From: Crossiella sp. CA-258035
GTDB lineage: Bacteria > Actinomycetota > Actinomycetes > Mycobacteriales > Pseudonocardiaceae
Assembly: GCF_030064675.1 (NCBI RefSeq)
Contig: NZ_CP116413.1
Coordinates: forward strand, 3,814,001 to 3,878,000
Direction of reading: 5' to 3'
Length of the DNA stretch: 64,000 bases
Below the pieces are notes generated by a model. It searched no databases. It was not told the DNA's origin and saw only the letters and a program-made list of their open reading frames with translations. The translations under genes were made by a program, and so were the position numbers. Of the stretch, positions 17,475 through 27,500 are shown in pieces (within the stretch, counting starts at the first letter, position 1; each line of letters starts with the position of its first letter).

Positions 17475-17936
17475 ATGGCGAAGATCGGGGAGTACCCACG
17501 GGTTCGCCTGACGCACGTGCACAGCGAGGAGGAGCGCGAGTACCTCGTCGTCGCCACGCACAAGATCCGGTACTCACTGCACCAGATCCCGGTGCCGAGG
17601 CCGGCCACCGGTGTGGTGGTGGACACGGTGGCGTGCGGCTCCTGCGACGCGCGCCTGGAGGTGCGGGTGTTCAGTCCGGCCCAGCGGCTGCGGGCGAAGC
17701 TGCGCTGGCTCGCGGTGCTGCTGGTGGGTGCGGTGATCGCCGCCGTGGCCACCTCCGCCCTGGTCGCCCTGGACCAGGCGGACGACCTGAGCGGGTCGCC
17801 GATGCTGCTGTGGCTGCTCACCAACGCCGTCGGCCTCGGCGCGGTGGTCACGGGCGGTGTGTTCCTGTGCACCGAGGACGGCGTGCGGCTCCCGTCGTTC
17901 TGGCGCGACGCCAGCCACCGGCTCCGCCGCTGGTGA
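17475..17936 (+). CDS. Small two-helix membrane protein of unknown function
   Basis: 153 residues from ATG 17475. The N-terminal ~70 residues are soluble and contain a CGSC pair (VACGSCDARLEVRV) that could bind metal or form a disulfide. Two hydrophobic helices follow (LRWLAVLLVGAVIAAVATSA and LLWLLTNAVGLGAVVTGGVF), then a basic tail. Divergent from the HAF gene. No family recognised. Confidence 0.6.
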   Translation: MAKIGEYPRVRLTHVHSEEEREYLVVATHKIRYSLHQIPVPRPATGVVVDTVACGSCDARLEVRVFSPAQRLRAKLRWLAVLLVGAVIAAVATSALVALDQADDLSGSPMLLWLLTNAVGLGAVVTGGVFLCTEDGVRLPSFWRDASHRLRRW

Positions 17937-17964
17937 ACCGCCCGCTGCGATCTAGAGTGGGCTG

Positions 17965-18315
17965 GTGCCGCTAGTGGAGATCACCCATGCCCCGGAAGTC
18001 GCTGAGTCCGTCCTCCGCGAGCTCGGCTCGGTGTTGCCGCACCTGGTGTCGGTAGCGGTGGAATGCCCGGAGGAACCGTACGACGGCGACCTGCGACCGG
18101 GGGATGTGGAGATCCGGTTCCGGCAGCTGGGACCACTGGACCGCTGCGGGCTGCCCGTGGTGATCGAGATCCGGTCGAAGTGGTTCGAGAGCAGGGCGGC
18201 CAACCGGCAGGAACGGGTGGACCGGCTGCACGCCGACATCACGGCCGCCACCGGGCTGGCGGACTTCGGCGTGTACCTGTCGCTGCCGGTGGCCGCTTGG
18301 GCGCAGGGGGACTAG
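17965..18315 (+). CDS. Hypothetical small protein
   Basis: 116 residues from GTG 17965, 28 bases after the preceding gene on the same strand. Mixed alpha/beta composition (VEITHAPEVAESVLRELG; VEIRFRQLGPLDRCGLPVVIEI). The pattern, starting with a beta strand and containing a central acidic-to-hydrophobic strand, recalls tautomerase-like folds, but the N-terminal catalytic proline position (Met-Pro) is only weak support. Function not assigned. Confidence 0.5.
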   Translation: MPLVEITHAPEVAESVLRELGSVLPHLVSVAVECPEEPYDGDLRPGDVEIRFRQLGPLDRCGLPVVIEIRSKWFESRAANRQERVDRLHADITAATGLADFGVYLSLPVAAWAQGD

Positions 18316-18467
18316 CGCGCCGAAGTCGGGGTGCGGCCGTAGCCCTGCCGCCGAAGCAGCCCAGGAAGAAGTGAGCCACCGGCCGGTCCGCGGCCAGCCC
18401 GCGGGCTCCGGCACCACTTCCGCCGGATCCGGCCGCGCCAGGTGCTCGGTGCGGGGACCGCTTGTGT

Positions 18468-20384
18468 TCAGCTCGCCGCGCGTTCGGCCAGCACCCGGGC
18501 CAGCTCCGCCGAGGGCACCTCCGGCACCCGCTCGGTCTGCGCGACCAGCGCCCACCGGTCGCCGTCCTCGGCCGGTGACCAGTGCGCCGCGGTGTCCAGG
18601 TGGTGCCGCACCAGCCGGGACAGCGCGGCGTGGCAGGCGGGTTCGCCGTCCTCGGTGAGGGCGTGCGCGCGGGCGGTGCGGCGCAGCGGGGCGCGCAACC
18701 GGTAGCGGCCCTCGGTGACCGGTTCGAGCAGGTGCGCCTCGACGAATGCGTCCACCAGGTCCTCGGTGGTGGCAGGATCGCGGTCCAGGATCGCGGTGGC
18801 GGCGGACAGGGTGAGGGTGTCGCCGTCGGGCACGGCGAGCAGGCGCAGCGCGCGGGCCGGTTCCGGTGCCAGGGCGCGCAGGGTGGCGGCGTAGGGGTCC
18901 TCGGCGGCCGGGGTGACCGGGGTGGTGAGGCGGCGGACCGCGGTGGCCAGGCTCCAGTCCGGGCGGGCGGCCAGCCGGGCGGCCACGTTGTGCAGCACCT
19001 GGGGCAGGCCGTCGGCGTGCGCGAGCAGGGCCTCGACCGCGCTGGGGTCGGTGGCCAGGCGGTCGGCGCCGATGGTGCGCGCCAACAGTTCCCGCGACTC
19101 CCCGGGGGTCAGCGCGGGCAGGGTGTGCCAGCGGGCGTGCGCCAGCTCGTGCAGCCGCTGCCGGGCGGTGAGCAGCACGGCGGGTCCGGAGGTGCCGGGC
19201 AGCACCGCGCGCACCCGGGCCTCGTCCACCGCGTCGTCGGCGAGCAGCAGGATGCGCCGCCCGCAGGTGAGCGTGCGCCACAACGTGATCCGCTCGGCGC
19301 CGGAGTCGGGGACCTCGGTGACGCCGAGCGCGCGCAGCAGCACCGGCAGCGGATCGGGAGTGGATGCGCCGCGCAGGTAGACGTAGAACTGCCCGTCCGG
19401 GAAGTGCTCGGCCACCAGGTGTGCCAGGTGCACCGCGGCGGTGGTCTTGCCGATGCCGGGCGCACCGGTGAGCGCGTGCACCGGCACGCCCTTCTCCTGC
19501 GGGCGCAGCTGCGCGGCGATCCCGGCGAGCAGCTCGTGGTGGCCGGTGAACTCGGGCAGGTCCGGTGGCAGCTGCATGGGCAGGCGGGCGCGCTCGGCGG
19601 TGCTGAGCGGGCGCACCGGGGTCGGGCCGGACAGGCCGGGATCGGCGCGCAGGATCCGCCGCTGCATCTCGCGCAGCTCCGCGCCGGGGTCCAGGCCGAG
19701 TTCGTCGGTGAACAACCGGACCGCGTCCTGGTACAGCTCCAGCGCCTCGGCCTGCCTGCCGGCGCGGTAGAGGCCCAGCATGACCATCGTGCGGGCGCGT
19801 TCGCGCAGCGGCTCCTCGATGATCAGCGAGCTGAGCGCGGCCACGGCCTCGGTGTGCCTGCCCAGCTCCAGGTCGGCGGCGGCCAGGTCCTCCACCGCGG
19901 TCAGCCGCAGCTCGCGCAGCCGCACCCGCTCCCGCTCGGCGTAGTCCCCGCGCACCCCGGCCAGCGGCGTGCCCTGCCACAGCTCCAGCGCCGCCCGCAG
20001 CGCGCCGGCCTCGGCGTCCAGGTCACCGGTGCGCCGGGCCTCGCGGGCGGTGGACAGGTGCGCCTGGAAGTCGGCCAGGTCCAGCTGACCCGGCGCGGTG
20101 GGCAGCGCGTAGCCACCGGCGACCGAGCGGATCACGGTGGCCGGGCGGCCGTCGCCGAGCGCGCGGCGCAGCTTGGAGACGTAGGAGCGCACCATGCCGC
20201 CCACCGCCGGCGGCGGGCTGGCCCCCCACACCGCGTCCACCAGCGCGTCCTGGGTGGCCACCGTGCCGCCGTGCAGCAGCAGCACACCCAGCAGCGCGCG
20301 CTGCTGCGGCGCGCCGAGGTCGGCCTCGGCCCCGTCCAGCCATGCCCGCACCGGACCCAGCAGCTCGAACCGCAACCCCGCGCT
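18468..20384 (-). CDS. SARP-family regulator with NB-ARC-type ATPase (AfsR-like)
   Basis: 638 residues from GTG at 20384; GTG codons slightly upstream are possible. An OmpR-type winged helix (LRFELLGPVRAWLDG; GGMVRSYVSKLRRALGD) is followed by a bacterial transcriptional activation domain of TPR-like helices (LADFQAHLSTAREARR; YQDAVRLFTDELGLDPGAELR). An ATPase domain follows, with Walker A GAPGIGKT (Lys ~313) and LLLADDAVDEARV as Walker B. The C-terminal TPR region of full-length AfsR (~1000 residues) is absent. SARP proteins usually activate secondary-metabolite genes; no cluster adjoins it here, so the target is unknown. Confidence 0.85.
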   Translation of the reverse strand, partial: SAGLRFELLGPVRAWLDGAEADLGAPQQRALLGVLLLHGGTVATQDALVDAVWGASPPPAVGGMVRSYVSKLRRALGDGRPATVIRSVAGGYALPTAPGQLDLADFQAHLSTAREARRTGDLDAEAGALRAALELWQGTPLAGVRGDYAERERVRLRELRLTAVEDLAAADLELGRHTEAVAALSSLIIEEPLRERARTMVMLGLYRAGRQAEALELYQDAVRLFTDELGLDPGAELREMQRRILRADPGLSGPTPVRPLSTAERARLPMQLPPDLPEFTGHHELLAGIAAQLRPQEKGVPVHALTGAPGIGKTTAAVHLAHLVAEHFPDGQFYVYLRGASTPDPLPVLLRALGVTEVPDSGAERITLWRTLTCGRRILLLADDAVDEARVRAVLPGTSGPAVLLTARQRLHELAHARWHTLPALTPGESRELLARTIGADRLATDPSAVEALLAHADGLPQVLHNVAARLAARPDWSLATAVRRLTTPVTPAAEDPYAATLRALAPEPARALRLLAVPDGDTLTLSAATAILDRDPATTEDLVDAFVEAHLLEPVTEGRYRLRAPLRRTARAHALTEDGEPACHAALSRLVRHHLDTAAHWSPAEDGDRWALVAQTERVPEVPSAELARVLAERAAS

Positions 20385-20453
20385 CACCAGCCCCACCCTA
20401 TGCACGTCCCGCCGCCGGTTCCCCTCCCGCACGACCCCAACCCGGTGACCGCG

Positions 20454-21053
20454 TCAGACGGGGCCCGATGCCGACCGGAGCACGGCCGAGGCGGCGGTCG
20501 CGAGCGTGTGCGCCTCCAACTCGAGCCGTGCCTGGTCGCCGGGAAGAGCACGTTCGGTCAGCAGGCCGTTGACGACGGTCAGCAGGAAGCGGGCCTGGTG
20601 TTCGAGCACGCCGGGGGCGAGCGCGCCCTCTTCGCGGAGGACGGCCAGCCACTTCTCGACGCGGTGCACGGCAAGTCGTTCGAGGGACAGGAAAGCATGG
20701 GTGGCGCCCTCGGACGGGGGTGATGCGATGTAGGCGTCGTACTGCGCGCGCCAGTGGTCGCGTGCCTGATCGCCCGTCCCCACCTGCGCCATCAGCAGCC
20801 GCAGGCAGGCCACGAGCCGTTTGTCAGGAGTGCGCGCGGTGTCCTGCATCGGGTCGTCGGGCAGGTCGACGTCGTAGATGCCGGCGACCACGGTGTCGAG
20901 CAGCTCCCGCTGCGTCGGGAAGAAGTGTCGCAGCGACCCGGTGCTCACGCCGGCGCGTGCGGCGACCGCGCGCACGCTCAGCCTGGCCGTCGGATCCTCG
21001 CCGAGCATGGTCGCCGCGGCGATCAGGATCTTGTCTCGCGTGTTGTGCGGCAT
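20454..21053 (-). CDS. TetR-family transcriptional regulator
   Basis: 199 residues from ATG 21053; GTG 21065 would add four residues. The HTH reads VRAVAARAGVSTGSLRHFFPTQRELL. The C-terminal ligand-binding half (ACLRLLMAQVGTGDQARDHWRAQY) fits TetR_C. It is divergent from the CPBP-protease gene, and two copies of a 15-base dyad lie between them. It probably represses itself and the protease operon; the ligand is unknown. Confidence 0.88.
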   Translation of the reverse strand: MPHNTRDKILIAAATMLGEDPTARLSVRAVAARAGVSTGSLRHFFPTQRELLDTVVAGIYDVDLPDDPMQDTARTPDKRLVACLRLLMAQVGTGDQARDHWRAQYDAYIASPPSEGATHAFLSLERLAVHRVEKWLAVLREEGALAPGVLEHQARFLLTVVNGLLTERALPGDQARLELEAHTLATAASAVLRSASGPV

Positions 21054-21093
21054 CGGTCCGTTCACTCCGTTCGGCGCTCGCTCCGGCCCTTGT

Positions 21094-21137
21094 TAGCACA
21101 GCGTGCTACGGTGTGAAGAAACTAGTACAGTGTGATA
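21094..21137. promoter_or_regulatory. Two TetR-type operator copies in a divergent promoter
   Basis: TAGCAC-AGC-GTGCTA at 21094-21108 is a perfect 6-3-6 inverted repeat. A diverged copy TAGTAC-AGT-GTGATA at 21123-21137 matches it at 12 of 15 positions. Spacing is 29 bases (about three helical turns), so two dimers could bind one face of the DNA. They lie between the TetR gene and the CPBP gene. Binding by the neighbouring TetR protein is inferred. Confidence 0.65.
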
Positions 21138-21160
21138 GTCGAAGAGTGTGAGGAGCAGAC

Positions 21161-22162
21161 ATGACGGTCACCGACCGCGACCCCTGGCTCTTGCGGGGTG
21201 ACCGTCCCCTGTGGACGCCCGCGGTGCCGGCGGGCCTGGAGTACCACCGGGTCTACGCGTCCGAGAAGCGGCGCATCCTGCGTGGGATTGTCGCGATTGT
21301 GCTGCTGGTGGCCGGGTTCGTCGGGTTCGCGGTCCTGTTCCAGCGTCTCTCGGAGGTCCTCGACGCCGCTGTGTTCGCACGGTCCGGGCCCTCGACGCCG
21401 CTACGTCAGGCCGCGGGTGCGCTGGGGCTGACCGCGTTGATCCCGTACAGCATGCTGGTGCAGCGTGTCCTCTACGGCGTGCCCGCGGGGTCGCTGCACT
21501 CGGTGGCGGGGCGGTTCCGGTTCGGTGTCCTCGGCCGCGCGCTGCTGGTGTTCGGCCCGCTCCTGCTGGTCGTGATCGCGGTGGGGTCGCTGGGGGCCGG
21601 CGACCCTGTTCCGTGGACGAGCGCCGATCTGGTCTGGTTCTTCGTCATCGGGATGCTGCTGACCCCTCTCGCCGCGGCGGGGGAGGAGTACGGGTTCCGG
21701 GGCCTGATGTTCCGTGTGCTCGGGGGCTGGACCCGCGGGGCCCGCTCCGGCGCGGTCCTCGGCATCGTCGTGACGACCGTGCTGTTCTCGCTCGCGCACG
21801 GATCGCTCGATCCGTTCCTGTTCGCCTCCTACCTCGTGCTGTTCTCCTCGATGGCGATCGTCACCTGGCGCACGGGCGGGCTGGAGGTCGCGGTCGTCCT
21901 GCACGCCGTCTACAACGTGACCTTCCTCGTGCTCGCCACGACCCTGCACGTCGACGTGGGCGGCGAGCTCGCGACCCGGTCGGAGGCGGTCGGTTCGTGG
22001 GTCAACCTCGTCCCCAGCGCGGCGCTGGTCGTCATCACCGCCATCGTCTGGTGGATGACCCGCAGGACCGGCCCCGCGCGCACACCCGGGAACGAGGAGC
22101 CGGCACGCGGTACGCGCGCCGGCGGACCGGAGGCCGGCTGCGGGGAGGGGCAGCAGTCATGA
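21161..22162 (+). CDS. CPBP-family intramembrane metalloprotease
   Basis: 333 residues from ATG 21161 (GTGAGGAGCAG upstream). About eight hydrophobic segments. The conserved motif 1 EEYGFR (Glu 175-Glu 176-x-x-x-Arg 180) lies at the end of a helix, and a later HGSLDPFLF supplies the second His motif of the CPBP (Abi/CAAX-protease) family. The C-terminal ~30 residues are Pro/Gly-rich and polar. The stop overlaps the next ATG by four bases. Substrate unknown. Confidence 0.85.
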   Translation: MTVTDRDPWLLRGDRPLWTPAVPAGLEYHRVYASEKRRILRGIVAIVLLVAGFVGFAVLFQRLSEVLDAAVFARSGPSTPLRQAAGALGLTALIPYSMLVQRVLYGVPAGSLHSVAGRFRFGVLGRALLVFGPLLLVVIAVGSLGAGDPVPWTSADLVWFFVIGMLLTPLAAAGEEYGFRGLMFRVLGGWTRGARSGAVLGIVVTTVLFSLAHGSLDPFLFASYLVLFSSMAIVTWRTGGLEVAVVLHAVYNVTFLVLATTLHVDVGGELATRSEAVGSWVNLVPSAALVVITAIVWWMTRRTGPARTPGNEEPARGTRAGGPEAGCGEGQQS

Positions 22163-22812
22163 GCGCGAGCTGGAACCAACGCCGGCTGGCCAAGCGCGCG
22201 GAGCCCGGCGACGGGCGGGCGCTCAAGCCCTTCCGCTGGTGGCAGATGGTGCGGCGCTCGGTGTTGTCGATCACCCTCCCGGTCCACGGACGTCCGGTCG
22301 TGCACACCGTCGAGGTCAGACACGGCGGGGACGCCGAGTCCGGCGTGGTGCGGGCCGGGCTCTACCTCAACGGCCGCCTCCAGTTGGAGTCGAAGCTGCC
22401 GGCGCGTTTTCCGGTCGCGGGCGGTCACATCGAGGTCCGCAAGAGCGAGGCAGGCATGCGCCGCTGCCACTTCCTCAGCGACGACGGCACGGTGCGGCCT
22501 CTCGTGCCCGACCCGCGATCGGCCGAAGGGCGACGCATGCGCTTCGCGCGCGAGCATCCCGCCGCCAGCGGGCTCATCGGCGCCGTCTCGATCCTGATGC
22601 TGCTCATCGGTCTCGGGTTGAACCTGCTGCAGATGGCAGAACCGATCTCCCAGATCCCGCCGATCGCCGCCACGCTGGGCACGTTCGAGTCACCGCTGCG
22701 GCTGCCGGTGTGGCTCAACCTGACACTCGGTGTCGGCGCCGCGGTCGGCGCCATCGAGCGCGCGATGCGCATGCGCTACCACTGGCTCCTCGACAGCGGC
22801 GCCGGCACCTAG
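22159..22812 (+). CDS. Hypothetical membrane protein coupled to the CPBP protease
   Basis: 217 residues; ATG 22159 overlaps the protease stop (ATGA), so the two are co-translated. The N-terminal ~130 residues form a soluble domain with beta-rich character (VLSITLPVHGRPVVHTVEVRH; AGLYLNGRLQLESKLP). Two membrane helices follow (SGLIGAVSILMLLIGLGLNLL and LPVWLNLTLGVGAAVGAI), then a short basic tail. No family recognised. It could be a substrate or partner of the protease (inference only). Confidence 0.7.
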   Translation: MSASWNQRRLAKRAEPGDGRALKPFRWWQMVRRSVLSITLPVHGRPVVHTVEVRHGGDAESGVVRAGLYLNGRLQLESKLPARFPVAGGHIEVRKSEAGMRRCHFLSDDGTVRPLVPDPRSAEGRRMRFAREHPAASGLIGAVSILMLLIGLGLNLLQMAEPISQIPPIAATLGTFESPLRLPVWLNLTLGVGAAVGAIERAMRMRYHWLLDSGAGT

Positions 22813-23040
22813 CCGCCACAGGCCAGACAGCGCCGCGGTCGCTCCCAGTACCGAAGGCCACGGCGTGCTCCTGCGCGGGCACCCAGCTCGCGCGGCGGCA
22901 GCCGTAACCCCGCCGCAGCGGGTTCAGCTCCCATACCCGAGGTAACGAAGAAATAACGGTCGGTGATGGACCCGATCCGTGCTCCCCCCGACGCCGAATG
23001 CGAGGTGTTCGACCGCCCACCCGGAAGAGAGAAGCCAGTC

Positions 23041-23694
23041 ATGACCAACACCGCCCGCCGCACCACCGCCACCCTCGGCGTCGCCTCGATCGCCCTGCTC
23101 GCCGCGGCCTGCGGTTCCGGCGACATGGCAGGCAACTCCAGCACCCCCTCTGCCGCCCCGAGCAGCGCCGCGGCCCCCACCTCCAGCGCGATGGCCGACC
23201 CCGCCCGCGACCTGGTCGGCCCCGGCTGCGCCGACTACGCCAAGTTGGCCCCCAGCGGCGGCGGCTCGGTCACCGGCATGGCGGCGGACCCGGTCGCGGT
23301 CGCCGCAAGCAACAACCCCCTGCTCAAGACCTTGGTCAGCGCCGTCTCCGGCAAGCTCAACCCCAAGGTCAACCTGGTCTCCACCCTCAACGGCGGCGAG
23401 TTCACCGTCTTCGCCCCCGTCGACTCGGCCTTCGCCAAGATCGACCCCGCCACCATCGAAAAGCTCAAGACCGACGACGCCCTGCTGACCAAGATCCTCA
23501 CCTACCACGTGCTCCCCGGCCAGATCACCCCCGACAAGATCGCCGGCGACCAGAAGACGGTGCAGACCGGCGTGCTGAAGGTGACCGGCGCAGGCAACAC
23601 CCTCAAGGCCAACGACGCCAACGTCATCTGTGGCGGCGTGCACACCGCCAACGCCACCGTCTACCTCATCGACTCAGTCCTCATGCCTAAGTAA
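23041..23694 (+). CDS. Fasciclin (FAS1)-domain lipoprotein
   Basis: 217 residues from ATG 23041; the frame is open upstream but GGAAGAGAGAAG just before this ATG supports it. Lipobox LLAAAC with Cys 24, then a Ser/Ala/Pro-rich linker and one FAS1 domain ([64 protein letters not shown]). Resembles the Mpt83/Mpt70 class of actinobacterial surface proteins, thought to act in adhesion. Monocistronic, with a hairpin after the stop. Confidence 0.88.
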   Translation: MTNTARRTTATLGVASIALLAAACGSGDMAGNSSTPSAAPSSAAAPTSSAMADPARDLVGPGCADYAKLAPSGGGSVTGMAADPVAVAASNNPLLKTLVSAVSGKLNPKVNLVSTLNGGEFTVFAPVDSAFAKIDPATIEKLKTDDALLTKILTYHVLPGQITPDKIAGDQKTVQTGVLKVTGAGNTLKANDANVICGGVHTANATVYLIDSVLMPK

Positions 23695-23704
23695 CCCCCG
23701 CCCC

Positions 23705-23743
23705 CCGGCCGCCAGAGCCCGCGACAATCCCTCCGGCGGCCGG
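23705..23743 (+). terminator. Possible terminator after the fasciclin gene
   Basis: CCGGCCGCC at 23705 pairs perfectly with GGCGGCCGG at 23735, with a 21-base loop, starting 11 bases after the stop codon. The long loop and absence of a T-run make this moderate evidence. Confidence 0.45.
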
Positions 23744-23859
23744 CCCCGCGACCCACTCCCGCCCCGCCCCAGACCAGCGGTTATGCTGACTCCAGCGCCG
23801 CCGCCCCGCCTTGGTTCACCCGATTGAGTGCGGTGATCCAAAACGAAAGGCAACCAAAA

Positions 23860-24300
23860 CCGGGGTTCGAGCGTTCCGCAGAGGAACGGTGGCGGCGGCG
23901 GACCCCGTCAGGGGCGGCAACGCGCGGCCCAGATCGCCCGGCGAGCCGTCGCAGCCGTCGGCCAGGGGCCTCGCCACGGAGCGCGTCGAGGCCACAGCAC
24001 CGTCAGCCCCGCCGACGCTTGGTCGCTCGCCGAACCCACTGCCACGCCCGCCCCGCCCGCTCCGCCCAGCCCAGCCCAGCCCGTCGCGATCGCCGCGCCC
24101 GCTCCGCGCAGTCCGCCGCGATCGCCCCGCTTCGCCCGTCCCGCCGCGGTCGCCGCGCCCAGCCCACCGCGCCCAGCCCACCGCGATCGTCGCGACCGCC
24201 TCGCCACGATCGCCCGCCCCGCCCCGCCCTGCCACGATCGCCCCGCCGCCGTCGCGATCGCCCCGCCCCGGCCGCCGAACCTACTCACCGGTCGGTCCCG
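23860..24300. repeat. Low-complexity C-rich stretch with repeated CGATCG
   Basis: From 23744 to 24564 there is no supported gene. The centre is strongly C-rich and G-poor on the + strand (runs of cccgccccgc type), with six CGATCG palindromes within about 170 bases (24083-24256) and a 14-base direct duplication (CCGCGCCCAGCCCA at 24153 and 24167). Open frames here give only Arg/Pro- or Gly/Arg-rich products in several frames at once, as expected of low complexity. Nothing else is seen up to the inverted repeat at 24411. Confidence 0.6.
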
Positions 24301-24410
24301 CCCCGCCCCATCCCCGGTGGTCACAGCCCCACCCCCGCAACCTGAATTCACAGGTTCTTTGTGGCAGATCTGGTGTGAATCGGGCGCTCGGTGGTGTAGT
24401 GCGGCTCGCC

Positions 24411-24431
24411 CTTTGTATGGTTCCTACAAAG
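24411..24431. promoter_or_regulatory. Inverted repeat upstream of the fused acyl-CoA carboxylase gene
   Basis: CTTTGTA at 24411 and TACAAAG at 24425 form a 7-7-7 inverted repeat in an unusually AT-rich stretch about 134 bases before the carboxylase GTG. The placement suggests an operator in the promoter or leader. No regulator gene is adjacent, so the binding factor is unknown. Confidence 0.45.
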
Positions 24432-24564
24432 CAAGGGCCTCGGCATGCGCGATCCGGAACATAGTTGAGCCGGGCTCCAATCCAGCAGGGTATACAGCGG
24501 TGCAGGCGACGCTCCGGGACCCGGACGTCGCCTTCCGCGTGCGGGTAATTGGGAGGCTCAGCCG

Positions 24565-27500
24565 GTGTTCAGTCGTGTCGCCATCGTCAACCGTGGAGAG
24601 GCCGCGATGCGGCTCATCCACGCCGTCCGGGATCTGTCGGCGGAAACCGGGCAGCGGATCGAGACGGTGGCCCTCTACACCGACGCCGACCGCAGCGCGA
24701 CCTTCGTCCGGGAGGCCGATGTCGCCTATCCGCTCGGTCCGGCCTCGGCCCGGCCCTACCTCGACTACGCGGTGCTGGAAAAAGCGCTGGTCGAGACCAA
24801 GGCCGATGCCGCGTGGGTCGGCTGGGGCTTCGTCGCCGAGGACCCGGTGTTCGCCGAGCTGTGCGAGAAGATCGGGGTCACCTTCGTCGGGCCGAGCGCT
24901 GAGGCCATGCGGCAGCTCGGGGACAAGATCGGCGCGAAGCTGATCGCCGAGGAGGTCGGGGTTCCGGTCGCGCCGTGGAGTCGTGGCGAGGTCGCGACCC
25001 TGGACGACGCGTTGCGGGCCGGGGAGCAGATCGGCTATCCGCTGATGCTCAAGGCGACCGCGGGCGGCGGCGGCCGCGGTATCCGCCGGGTCGACTCGCA
25101 CGAGCAGCTGACCGAGGCCTACCAGCTGACCCGGCAGGAGGCCGAGCGCGCGTTCGGCTCCGGCGTGGTGTTCCTGGAGCGGCTGGTCACCGGGGCGCGG
25201 CACGTCGAGGTGCAGGTCATCTCCGACGGCCAGACCGCCTGGGCGCTCGGTGTGCGCGACTGCTCGGTGCAGCGGCGCAATCAGAAGATCATCGAGGAGT
25301 CCGCCTCGCCGGTGCTGGCGCCAGCGCAGACCGCTGAGCTGAAGGCATCCGCCGAGCGGCTCGCGGTCAAGGTCGGCTACCGCGGCGCCTGCACGGTGGA
25401 GTTCCTCTACCACCCGGGCGAGAAGCTGTTCGCGTTCCTGGAGGTCAACACCCGCCTCCAGGTCGAGCACCCGATCACCGAGATCACCACCGGCACCGAC
25501 CTGGTCCGGCTCCAGCTGCACGTGGCCGGTGGCGGTCTGCTGGAGGGCGAGCAGCCCGCCGAGCTCGGCCACGCCGTGGAGGCCCGGCTCAACGCCGAGG
25601 ACCCCGACCGCGACTTCGCCCCCGCCCCCGGCCGGATCACCCGGCTGACCCTGCCCGCCGGACCCGGCATCCGGGTGGACACCGGCGTCTCCGAGGGCGA
25701 CACCATCCCGGGCGACTTCGACTCCATGATCGCCAAGATCATCGCCTACGGCCGGGACCGCGAGCAGGCGCTGGGCAGGCTGCGCCGCGCGATGGCCGAG
25801 ACCACCGCGATCATCGAGGGCGGCGCGACCAACAAGAGCTTCGTGCTCGACCTGCTCGACCAGCCCGAGGTGGTCCAGGCCACCGCGGACACCGGCTGGA
25901 TCGACCGGGTCCGCGGCGAGGGCCGGCTGGTCAACCACCGGCACTCCGCGATCGCGCTGGCCGCGGCCGCCATCGAGGCGTACCAGGACGAGGAGGAGGT
26001 CAGCACCCAGCGGCTGATCTCCACCGCGCACGGTGGCCGCCCGCAGGCCCAGCACGAGGTGGGCCGCCCGCTGGACCTCAAGCTTCGCGGCGTCGGCTAC
26101 CGGGTGTGGGTGGCCAGGGTCGGTCCGCAGCGGTTCCGGGTCGGCGTCTCCGGCGGCGGCGAGGTGCACCACGCCGACGTCGAGGTCGAGCGCTTCGACC
26201 AGCACTGCGGCCAGATCCTGGTCAACGGCCGCCGGTTCCGGCTGGTCTCGGCCACGCACGGGCCCATCCACCTGGTCGAGGTGGACGGCGTCACGCACCG
26301 GATCAGCCGCGACGAGGGCGGCGTGGTCCGCGCCCCTGCCCCCGCGCTGGTGGTGGCCACCCCGCTGGCCGCCGGTGACGAGGTCGAGTCCGGCGCGCCG
26401 ATCCTGGTGCTGGAAAGCATGAAGATGGAGATGGTGCTGCGCGCGCCGTTCCGCGCCAAGGTCCGCGAGTGCCCGGTGTCGGTGGGCAGCCAGGTGGAGA
26501 CCGGCACCCCGCTGATGCGCCTGGAGCCGCTGGCCGAGGAGGGCGCGGAGGTGGAAGCCGCCGCCGAGACCGGCGCGGTGGAGATCGACCTGCCCGCCGA
26601 ACCCCTCGGCGTGTCCGCGGCCGAGCGCGCCGAGCGCGGCCTGCAGGACCTGCGCAGCCTGCTGCTGGGCTACGACGTCGACCCGCACGACCGCGGCCGC
26701 GTGCTCAGCCAGTACCTGGCCGCCCGCGCCGAGCTGGGCAGCAGGCCGCTGCCGGGCGAGCTGGAGCTGCTCACCGTCTTCGCCGACCTCTCCGAGCTCA
26801 GCCGCAACAAGCCGGGCAACGAGCTCGACGTCGAGCCGCACAGCCCGGTGCACAGCCCGCGCGAGTACTTCCACAGCTACCTGCAGAGCCTGGACGTGGA
26901 GCGCGCCGGGGTCACCGAGGGCTTCCAGGCCAAGCTGCAGCAGGTGCTCACCCACTACGGCGTCACCGCCCTGGACCGCACCCCGGAGCTGGAGGCCGCG
27001 GTCTTCCGGATCTTCCTGGCCCAGCAGCGCACCGCCACCGACGTCGCGGTGGTCTCGGAGGTGCTGCGCCAGTGGCTGGCCGGCGCGCCGCCGCTGGAGT
27101 CGATGCGGGAGAGCGCCGGTCTGACCCTGGAACACCTGGTGCAGGCCACCCAGGTGCGCTTCCCGGCGGTCTCGGACCTGGCCCGCGGCGTGGTGTTCCG
27201 CTGGTTCGCCCAGCCGCTGCTGCGCCGCACCCGCGCCAAGGTCTACGCCGAGGTCCGTAGCGAGCTGCGCTACCTCGACCGCAACCCCGACGCCCCGGAC
27301 CGCGCCGAGCGGATCCAGGCCATGGTGTCCTGCTCCGAGCCGCTGGTCCGGCTGATCGGCCAGCGCATCGGACGGCCCGGCCGGGACCACGCGCCGCTGC
27401 TGGAGGTGCTGACCCGCCGCTACTACGGCAACCGCTGGCTGTCCGGGGTGACCGCGCGGCAGACCGCGGGCTGCCCGTTCGTCACCGCCGAGCACACCGG

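Noticed and set aside
23811-24464. Arg/Pro-rich and Gly/Arg-rich frames in the low-complexity segment, on both strands
   Set aside because: Several frames are open at once because the DNA is biased; none has a conserved motif or a good start.
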